This document shows, piece by piece, positions 14,494-20,306 of a stretch of DNA of 20,306 nt. Every line of letters begins with the position of its first letter. Within the stretch, counting starts at the first letter, position 1. The stretch spans positions 1 through 20,306 of the forward strand of contig CALAEY010000110.1 in NCBI GenBank assembly GCA_937891085.1, written 5' to 3'. The position numbers and the translations under genes are program-made. The notes below the pieces were generated by a model. That model ran no database searches and was not told the origin of the DNA. It saw only the letters and a list, made by a program, of their open reading frames with translations. The stretch comes from an uncultured Prevotellaceae bacterium (GTDB taxonomy: Bacteria; Bacteroidota; Bacteroidia; Bacteroidales; Bacteroidaceae).

Positions 14494-14664
14494 TAGCATC
14501 TTGGCTTAGCAAGTGTTACGTTTTTTTCCGTGAAAAAGGCTGAAAAGTCGGTAAGTGATTTATGGTTTTCTGATAAACGGGAAAAAGGTGAAAATCCACG
14601 GGAAAAATGAAAACAATGCTTCTCAAAATATGCCTTACCTTTCCCCCTGTCAAAAGATAATATT

Positions 14665-14921
14665 TATCGCCCTGGGGCACAGACGGCTTGTGAAGATTTG
14701 GCACGTGCCATCGACTTCGCGTTTGCCCATGCCGAGGAATGGGGCATCAACACTGATGGTTACTCCCTCTGGGGTGGCTCTGCAGGTGCCCGTATGGCAG
14801 CGCTGGGCATTCCCACGGAGTTTCACGTTTATCCGGGATTGGGACATGGTTTCGGGTTAGGCACTGGCACTGGGCAGAAGGATGGATCAATGATGCTATC
14901 CGATTCTGGGAAAAGCAATGA
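14665..14921 (+). pseudogene. Decayed alpha/beta hydrolase (esterase) remnant
   Basis: In frame from about 14665 the translation gives YRPGAQTACEDLARAIDF, then a nucleophile elbow GGSAGARMAA, which then joins directly to GIPTEFHVYPGLGHGFGLG. Family proteins have over 60 residues between these two blocks, so an internal deletion has removed the middle of the fold. Near 14870 the frame shifts: the next reading frame gives AEGWINDAIRFWEKQ and a TGA at 14919-14921, the proper end of the family, while the unshifted frame runs to an unrelated stop at 14932-14934. The N-terminal half is also missing. Three independent lesions make it a pseudogene. It lies between the two divergent operons, next to intact esterase genes, so it may be an older member of the cluster. 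Confidence 0.75.
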
Positions 14922-14983
14922 ATTACCGAAATAGTGTGACAAAACCAAGAAAAAAAGGTAAGACCCGCCTCAGTTGTTTGCCT

Positions 14984-14991
14984 TATCTTTG
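14984..14991 (+). promoter_or_regulatory. -7 box of the esterase operon
   Basis: TATCTTTG followed by CA, 32 bases before the ATG at 15024; the -33 half is not clear. It would drive the four tightly spaced genes 15024-18831. Confidence 0.55.
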
Positions 14992-15023
14992 CAACAGGAA
15001 TAATAATTAGTTGTTTTTAAGAA

Positions 15024-15743
15024 ATGAAAAAGATTGTTTTTAAGGAAATGGTATGTAGATGGAGCCTGGTGTCAGCAGCTGCTTTGCTGCTGACATTCAT
15101 GGCTTGTAGTCAGGAAAAGAATGCTGCCCCTGCCACCAATCAGCAGGCAAGAGCGGAGCAAGTGGTCGGACGCAAGAATTTTGGCAGCCGAGGTATGGTG
15201 TTCACCCCACTTCCAGCTGTCATGATAGCTACCTATGATGCCAATCAGAACCCTGATGTGATGATGGCTGCTTGGGCGGTACAAAGTGATTATAATAAGG
15301 TGGTGCTCAATCTTTCAGCCCACAAGACCACAGATAACATCCGACTGAAGCAGGCATTTACTATCAGCTTCGCTACCGTGAAGACATTGAATGAAAGCGA
15401 CTACTTCGGATTGGTAAGCGGAAACAATGTTCCTGATAAAGTGGCTCGTGCAGGATTCACAGCAACCCCAAGCCCGAATGTAGATGCTCCTATCATAGAC
15501 CAATATCCACTGACATTAGAGTGCCGTCTCTACTCTTTCACTGAGACTGGCGACGGTGGGGCTACCATCGTGGGTGAAGTGGTGAACATGAGTGCTGACG
15601 AAAGCATTCTGGGTGAGAATGGTCGTGTAGATTTGGAGAAACTGAAGCCAGTGGTCTATGATTCTTCTGCCAATATCTATCGCATGGTGACAGACAGTGT
15701 TGGTCAGGCTTGGGCTTCTGGTAGAATTATTCAGCAGAGATAA
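15024..15743 (+). CDS. Flavin-reductase-like lipoprotein
   Basis: 239 residues. A lipoprotein leader ends with FMAC (Cys28). Residues about 48-235 are a flavin-reductase-like/flavoredoxin (FMN-binding split-barrel) domain: PLPAVMIATYDANQNPDVMM at the start, VVLNLSAHKTTDNIRLK, the FTISFATVKTLNESDYFGLVSG core, and an IYRMVTDSVGQAW end. Such proteins bind FMN and move electrons or reduce flavin; most are cytoplasmic, so lipid anchoring outside the membrane is unusual. It is the first gene of an operon with three hydrolases (29-base gap to the next). It may feed or take electrons with the exported EFR1-like protein at 10913, an inference from shared location. Confidence 0.87.
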   Translation: MKKIVFKEMVCRWSLVSAAALLLTFMACSQEKNAAPATNQQARAEQVVGRKNFGSRGMVFTPLPAVMIATYDANQNPDVMMAAWAVQSDYNKVVLNLSAHKTTDNIRLKQAFTISFATVKTLNESDYFGLVSGNNVPDKVARAGFTATPSPNVDAPIIDQYPLTLECRLYSFTETGDGGATIVGEVVNMSADESILGENGRVDLEKLKPVVYDSSANIYRMVTDSVGQAWASGRIIQQR

Positions 15744-15772
15744 TGATTTCAATAGATAATAATACATAAGAG

Positions 15773-16831
15773 ATGAAAAGATTATACATATTTAGTACAT
15801 TGGCCATAGCAGCCATTGCCTTCAGTGCTTGCAATCAAGCAGAAAAGAAGCCCCAAGGCTTAGTTATAGAGAAACAAGGCGTATTCTCCTCTGGTGGACG
15901 TGTCACAGAACCTGTTGAGGGAGAATACGACCCCAGCATCAGTTGGATGGACATGACTCGCAAGGGTACAACCTCACATGTGGATCATGCCAACACTTTC
16001 TACCAGATTCCAGCAGGTGGCAACGGGATTCCTATGGTGTTCCTGCATGGCTATGGACAGTCACGTACAGGTTGGCAAGCCACGCCAGATGGTCGTGAGG
16101 GCTGGAGCGACATCTTCCTGAAAAAAGGATACTCTGCATTCATGGTTGACCAGCCTCGTAGAGGTGCTGCAGGCTCCACAGAGGAGATGACTACGGATGC
16201 ACTTGATGCAGACGGAATGCGATATAAGCCAGGAGAGCAAGCATGGTACACCCACTTCCGCATTGGCTTGGTGGCTCCAGACCGTTATGAAGAATCTCAG
16301 TTTCCTGCAGGAAATGAGGCTCAGAACCAGTTCTTCAGTCAGATGACGGTAAATACTGGCAGTTATAACGAGCCATTGTTCGGCGAAGCGCTCAGTGCCG
16401 TATTGGCAGACGTGAAGCAGATGACAGGCCAAAAGAGTGTATATGTAACCCACTCTCAAGGCGGACGTGTGGGATGGCAGACTGATGCCACAAATATCGC
16501 TGCAATCGTAGCTGTGGAGCCAGGCGGTGCCCCACAGGTAGGCTCAGAGACCTATCAGAAATTCCTTAACGCCAAGATACCTATGCTGTTCCTCTTTGGC
16601 GACTACATCTTCAATGGCCCCGAAAACATCATGTCCACTGGCTTCTGGCAAGGAGTGCTGCAGCAGTGCCGTGACTTTGCCGACCATTACAATCAGGACG
16701 GTGGCGATGCCACCGTGATTCATTTGCCAGATATGGGTATCACTGGTAACAGTCACTTTATGTTCCAAGAAATGAATAATGCAGAAATCGCTGATGTGGT
16801 AGAAGCATGGCTGAAGGAACATAATTTGTAA
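15773..16831 (+). CDS. Alpha/beta hydrolase lipoprotein (esterase)
   Basis: 352 residues. Leader with lipobox FSAC (Cys20). The alpha/beta fold is clear: oxyanion region FLHGYGQSRTGW (90-101), nucleophile elbow THSQGG with Ser228, acid candidate Glu249 (VEPGG) or Asp277 (FGDYI), and His328 (GNSHFMF). A long insertion (about 130-200, the DQPRRG block then YTHFRIG) lies over the active site as a lid, as in this esterase group. Substrate unknown; a hydrolase of bulky esters at the outer surface of the inner or outer membrane is likely. 29 bases after the flavin-reductase-like gene and 12 before the next, so co-transcribed. Confidence 0.88.
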   Translation: MKRLYIFSTLAIAAIAFSACNQAEKKPQGLVIEKQGVFSSGGRVTEPVEGEYDPSISWMDMTRKGTTSHVDHANTFYQIPAGGNGIPMVFLHGYGQSRTGWQATPDGREGWSDIFLKKGYSAFMVDQPRRGAAGSTEEMTTDALDADGMRYKPGEQAWYTHFRIGLVAPDRYEESQFPAGNEAQNQFFSQMTVNTGSYNEPLFGEALSAVLADVKQMTGQKSVYVTHSQGGRVGWQTDATNIAAIVAVEPGGAPQVGSETYQKFLNAKIPMLFLFGDYIFNGPENIMSTGFWQGVLQQCRDFADHYNQDGGDATVIHLPDMGITGNSHFMFQEMNNAEIADVVEAWLKEHNL

Positions 16832-16843
16832 ATTGATAAAGTT

Positions 16844-17869
16844 ATGAAAACAAAAGTAAAGACTTTGACAGCCTTGGCATTAGCAGCCATAGGATGTACA
16901 GCTTGCTCTGAGAAAGTGAGTGCCATGACAGAAATAGAGGGTACTCCAGTGGAGCAGAATACCACTACGGAGCCTACTCCTAGATTCAGCATCCAATATA
17001 CTACAGATGTACCATCGGCTTTCTTACGTGCTGCAAATCAGCAAGGAAAGATAGAGTTGGTGGAATATGAGTCTAAAGACTACACAGGCTCCATGCAGAC
17101 TACGCATAAGCCTGCATACGTCTATTTGCCATACGGTTACGATCCAAATCAGAAATATGACATCATCTATCTGGTGCATGGATGGGGAGGCACAGCGCAA
17201 GAGTATTTTTTAGGACGTGGCGGAAACGGCCGTACCCCTCTGGTAAACATTTTTGATAATTTGATAGAGCAAGGACTGAGCAAGCCATTCATCGCTGTTT
17301 CTCCCACATGGGACAAGGACAATCGTAGTAAAGCTTGGGGAGAATCTTGTGCTGAGGCAGCCGTATTCTCCCAAGAACTGAAGAATGACCTGATTCCTGC
17401 TGTGGAAGGCAAGTATAGCACATATGCTGAGAGTACAGACCTGCCTGGCATTATTGCCAGTCGTGACCATCGGGCGTTTGGCGGCTTCTCCCTTGGAAGC
17501 ATCACCACGTGGTACATCTTTGAGCAAGCTTTAGAAGTGCAGAAATACTACCTCCCCATGAGCGGTGACAACTGGCACATCACCATGTTCGGTGGTGCTT
17601 CTCACCCTCAGGAAACGGCTGCTTTCCTACGTGAGCATGTGAATGCTTCTCCGTATAAGGGTGATGGGTTCTACGTGTGGTATGCCGTTGGAGATGAGGA
17701 TGTCCGACTGGCTCAGACGCATAATCAAGCATTGGCTATGGGTGCCCTCACGGATACATTCAATAGCACTAATTTCTCCTATCACCAGAAGAAAGGCGGA
17801 CACCATGACTTCAATGCTGTATGGGAATTCTGCTACCATGCACTCCCCTTCTTTTTCCCAAAGAAATGA
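16844..17869 (+). CDS. Esterase lipoprotein (CE1/esterase D-like)
   Basis: 341 residues. Leader ends in GCTAC with probable lipid-bearing Cys21 (a loose lipobox). The catalytic domain is the Esterase (PF00756) alpha/beta fold also seen in CE1 feruloyl and acetyl-xylan esterases: YVYLPYGYDP, IIYLVHGWGG (about 107-116), nucleophile GGFSLGS with Ser216, an acid in the GDEDV block (about 283-287) and a GGHHD histidine near 320-321. Such enzymes free ferulic or acetic acid from plant xylan. The ferulate link is by family only. It lies 12 bases after the previous gene and 23 before the next. It has a complete triad. Confidence 0.88.
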   Translation: MKTKVKTLTALALAAIGCTACSEKVSAMTEIEGTPVEQNTTTEPTPRFSIQYTTDVPSAFLRAANQQGKIELVEYESKDYTGSMQTTHKPAYVYLPYGYDPNQKYDIIYLVHGWGGTAQEYFLGRGGNGRTPLVNIFDNLIEQGLSKPFIAVSPTWDKDNRSKAWGESCAEAAVFSQELKNDLIPAVEGKYSTYAESTDLPGIIASRDHRAFGGFSLGSITTWYIFEQALEVQKYYLPMSGDNWHITMFGGASHPQETAAFLREHVNASPYKGDGFYVWYAVGDEDVRLAQTHNQALAMGALTDTFNSTNFSYHQKKGGHHDFNAVWEFCYHALPFFFPKK

Positions 17870-17892
17870 AATGATAACAAATTATTACAATA

Positions 17893-18831
17893 ATGAATAT
17901 GAAGAAGTTCTCTTTTATGGCAGCTTTGACGCTCGCCTTTATGACAAACGCTATACAGGCACAGCAAGTTTATAAAATTTACGAGGGGGCGGCCCCAGGT
18001 TCTGAGAATGTGGATTATCCAGAAATCACAATGAACAACCCAGCAGGACATCCTATGGTGTATAATGTGAGTGAACCAACGATTACTGTTTACCGTCCTG
18101 ATGCTGCTATTGATACTGGAGCTGCCATGATTATTGCCCCCGGAGGTGGAAATCGCTACCTTACTTGGGAGGAAGAAGGCATCAATGTGGCTCAATGGTT
18201 ACAGCATCATGGCATAACAGGTATCATTTTGAAATATCGCACTACCTTTATGGGTAAAGACAGAGATGAGGTGACAAAGAACGTCATGGAGTTTTGGCAG
18301 TCATTGATGAACCGTAGCAATGCTGTTGAAAGCGAGGCTACACGGACAGCTGCTCCTGTTGTCAATACAACCCCTGTACAGTTGCAACCCACTATTCAAG
18401 GCGATGATGGCCGGCAAGCCATGAAATATGTACGCAGACATGCCAAGGAATGGGGCATAGACCCACAACGCATCGGCATCATGGGATTCTCTGCAGGAGG
18501 TGTGGTAACAATGAACGTGCTGATGATTCACGATGAGGAGAGCAAACCCAACTTTGCTGCTCCAATTTATGGTGTAGTTTCCAATCCTGGAGTTCCAACT
18601 GACAAGGTTCCGGTATTCCTATGTTCTCCAACGTTCGATCTTACTGTACCTGAGTATGCTGAACAATTCTTTAATGATCTCAAGAATGCACAAGTCCCAG
18701 CCGAGTTACACTACATTTATGAGGGAACTCATGGTGATGGGCTTCAATACAATGGCAAGGAATGGAACGAGTGGATGGACATGCTGTATCGCTTTATGAA
18801 AGCAACAAAGTTTCTGGAGAATAAAAAATAA
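17893..18831 (+). CDS. Secreted alpha/beta hydrolase (acetyl-xylan-esterase-like)
   Basis: 312 residues. Signal peptide cleaved near AIQA-QQ (residue 23). Oxyanion block APGGGNRYL (82-90), nucleophile FSAGG with Ser200, acid Asp249 (PTFDLT) and His280 (THGDG) give a full triad. This matches the bacterial BD-FAE/xylan-esterase group with a PGGG motif. An insertion (about 120-165) with EATRTAAPVVNTT is more variable. ATG 17893 and ATG 17899 are both usable; the first is closest to the previous gene (23 bases). Fourth gene of the operon. It resembles, in fold only, the pseudogene at 14665, but the sequence blocks differ, so the two are not simple duplicates. Confidence 0.88.
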   Translation: MNMKKFSFMAALTLAFMTNAIQAQQVYKIYEGAAPGSENVDYPEITMNNPAGHPMVYNVSEPTITVYRPDAAIDTGAAMIIAPGGGNRYLTWEEEGINVAQWLQHHGITGIILKYRTTFMGKDRDEVTKNVMEFWQSLMNRSNAVESEATRTAAPVVNTTPVQLQPTIQGDDGRQAMKYVRRHAKEWGIDPQRIGIMGFSAGGVVTMNVLMIHDEESKPNFAAPIYGVVSNPGVPTDKVPVFLCSPTFDLTVPEYAEQFFNDLKNAQVPAELHYIYEGTHGDGLQYNGKEWNEWMDMLYRFMKATKFLENKK

Positions 18832-18884
18832 GTCTCTTACATTTGAAAACGTGAATTAGATAATATTCTCAGTATTTTGTAACA

Positions 18885-18906
18885 TTAATTAGTGTTCACT
18901 GATTAA
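18885..18906. repeat. 22-bp near-perfect palindrome
   Basis: TTAATTAGTG-TT-CACTGATTAA: two 10-base arms with one mismatch. It lies 54 bases past the esterase operon stop and just before the IS promoter. It may be a terminator (not followed by a clean T run) or near the insertion-sequence end. Confidence 0.5.
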
Positions 18907-18971
18907 TATATAAATTATTGATATTTAGATATTTATAACACAAATTCTTCTTTTATTTAACAAAAAATGAG

Positions 18972-18979
18972 TACCTTTG
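18972..18979 (+). promoter_or_regulatory. -7 box for the transposase
   Basis: TACCTTTG fits TAnnTTTG and lies 21 bases before the ATG at 19001. The -33 half is weak. Confidence 0.5.
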
Positions 18980-19000
18980 TGTGTTAAAATTGACAAGCAG

Positions 19001-20306
19001 ATGAGATTTAAGCCAAGATACAAGCAGTTGACCATCGACGGTTTCAGATCCTCCCTTGAGGGGTTGGACAAGGGCAATCGCTGGGTGTGGCTGGGCGATC
19101 ATCTCCCCTGGGAAGAGTTCGAGAAGCAGTATGGCCAGACACTCAACAACCATTCTGTTGGTGCTGGAGCCAAGCCTGCCCGCATGGTTATAGGTGCGAT
19201 GATCATCAAGCATGCCGCGCGTCTGTCTGACGTTGACACCATAGAGATGATACGTGAGAATCCCTACATGCAATACCTTTGCGGCCTGGAGGAGTTCACT
19301 GACCAGCCCATCTTCGAGGCGAGCCTTTTCGTAGACCTTCGCAAGCGTATCAGTGAGGACGACACCAACAAGATGACAGAATCGCTCCTCAAGCGTGAAC
19401 AGGAGATGAAAGAAGCCGCCAGCAAGCAGAAGGAAGAAGGGTCCAAGGGACATGACGAAGAGCCGCCTGCCGCTACTGTCCAGGACAAGGACGCGGCACC
19501 CTTTGTTGACAGCAAGGGGCGTGAGCACCGTGGAGAACTGAAGATAGACGCTACCTGCGCTGACGCTGAAGTACGGTATCCTGTGGACATCAACCTCATT
19601 GAGACAGGTTGCCGTAAACTGAGCGAGTATATGGAAAAGATATGCGAGGGACTCGGTATTACCGGTCCGAGGCTGCACTACAAGGATGCCCGCCGTGCCT
19701 ATCTGATGCTCATCAAGCAGGCAAGGAAGAAGGGCAGGATGGTGCATGATACCATGGCGCTGCTGCTGGGCTACCTTTATAAGGACATGCGCCTGATGGT
19801 GGACTTCCTGGCAGCTGACTACAGACGCTATGATTTCCTCCACCTGTATGAGAAGAACATCTTCACAGCTATCATCAAGATGTACCACCAGCAGAATGAC
19901 ATGTTCAAGAAGGGAGTCCACCAGTGCCCTGACCGTATCATCAGCATCTTCCAGCCACACCTGCGCCCCATTGTCAGAGGCAAGGCTGGAGCCAACGTTG
20001 AGTTTGGAGCCAAGATAGGTGTGAGCATCGTCAGGGGCTACAACTTCATCGACCATCACAGCTGGGATGCATATAATGAGAGCATTGACCTGCAATTGCA
20101 CATTGATAAATACGTGGAGCGTTTGGGTTACCTGCCTGCCACCATCCATGCGGACAAGATCTATATGAACAAAGCCAACAGGGCTGTACTGAAGGAACTG
20201 GAAATCAAGAGCTACTCGAAGCCGCTTGGCCGGCCTCCCAAGGATCCGCCCGATCCTGAACGGCAGGCCGCTATGGCCAGGGCCGTGGGGAAGAGAAATG
20301 AGATCG
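19001..20306 (+). CDS. IS5-like DDE transposase (DUF772), 3' end cut off
   Basis: 435 codons are open to the window edge with no stop. The N-terminal part (residues about 1-105) is a DUF772-type domain: LGDHLPWEEFEKQYG, KPARMVIGAMIIKHAARLSD, IRENPYMQYLCGL and FEASLFVDLRKRI. A charged linker of about 60 residues (about 120-175) separates it from the DDE catalytic part: first Asp183 (LKIDATCAD), second Asp385 (HADKIYMN). The window ends in KRNEI plus one G, which fits the family block with the third acid (RNxIE), so the catalytic Glu lies at or just past the edge. No frameshift is seen, so the element may be active. The ATG at 19001 fits the family start. Confidence 0.9.
   Translation, partial: MRFKPRYKQLTIDGFRSSLEGLDKGNRWVWLGDHLPWEEFEKQYGQTLNNHSVGAGAKPARMVIGAMIIKHAARLSDVDTIEMIRENPYMQYLCGLEEFTDQPIFEASLFVDLRKRISEDDTNKMTESLLKREQEMKEAASKQKEEGSKGHDEEPPAATVQDKDAAPFVDSKGREHRGELKIDATCADAEVRYPVDINLIETGCRKLSEYMEKICEGLGITGPRLHYKDARRAYLMLIKQARKKGRMVHDTMALLLGYLYKDMRLMVDFLAADYRRYDFLHLYEKNIFTAIIKMYHQQNDMFKKGVHQCPDRIISIFQPHLRPIVRGKAGANVEFGAKIGVSIVRGYNFIDHHSWDAYNESIDLQLHIDKYVERLGYLPATIHADKIYMNKANRAVLKELEIKSYSKPLGRPPKDPPDPERQAAMARAVGKRNEI

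Larger units (their letters stand above)
18832..20306 (+). mobile_element. IS5-like insertion sequence, left part
   Basis: Contains the transposase at 19001 and its promoter. The left end lies somewhere in the AT-rich 18832-19000 and cannot be fixed without the right inverted repeat, which is outside the window. Base composition changes sharply at about 19000, from AT-rich flank to a more GC-rich gene. Confidence 0.7.

Noticed and set aside
14698..14934. Intact small gene from the TTG at 14698
   Set aside because: Homology begins upstream and continues in another frame to 14921, showing a pseudogene.
18953..20149. Minus-strand 398-codon frame
   Set aside because: Antisense to the transposase, which has the DUF772 and DDE motifs.

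Overview
The window reads as the chromosome of a Bacteroidales bacterium, probably a gut or rumen Prevotella/Bacteroides relative. This rests on repeated Bacteroidetes-type -7 boxes (TAnnTTTG, most often TATCTTTG) 20-30 bases before starts, on the protein families present (two-domain SGNH hydrolase, GH127, DUF4160/DUF2442, EFR1 ferredoxin, lipoprotein esterases), and on mostly weak Shine-Dalgarno sites. The species cannot be fixed from sequence reading alone.

Layout. Positions 1-716 hold no convincing gene but contain small repeats and a leftward hairpin-plus-T-run terminator. Positions 717-7584 are a carbohydrate and housekeeping stretch: an exported tandem SGNH/GDSL hydrolase, a 68-residue winged-helix-like protein with a textbook promoter, a convergent TPR protein, an exported GH127 beta-L-arabinofuranosidase, and mannose-6-phosphate isomerase (manA) behind an AT-rich repeat leader. 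Positions 7647-9473 are a leftward accessory block. It has a putative toxin plus XRE antitoxin operon whose promoter is wrapped by a perfect 16-bp inverted repeat, an unknown 67-residue protein, and a DUF2442/DUF4160 pair that overlap by 29 bases. Positions 9474-9965 are gene-free but rich in structure: nested hairpins, 22-23 bp repeats with phased A-tracts, and two long inverted repeats.

Positions 9966-18831 look like one functional neighbourhood: an AraC-type regulator; a divergent flavodoxin/ferredoxin (EFR1-like) protein with a Tat-lipoprotein leader; a leftward operon of a Tat-exported aldo/keto reductase, a second aldo/keto reductase and a secreted SnoaL-like protein; a decayed esterase pseudogene; and a rightward operon of a flavin-reductase-like lipoprotein, two lipoprotein alpha/beta hydrolases and a secreted acetyl-xylan-esterase-like hydrolase. 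Nearly every product carries an export signal, so the cluster may be an envelope system that couples ester hydrolysis to reduction of the released compound. That coupling is inference. From about 18832 onward lies an IS5-like (DUF772) insertion sequence whose transposase runs off the right edge.

Most unusual points: the exported redox/esterase cluster, the promoter-embedded inverted repeat of the toxin-antitoxin operon, the structured gene-free island at 9560-9952, and the esterase pseudogene with a visible internal deletion and frameshift.
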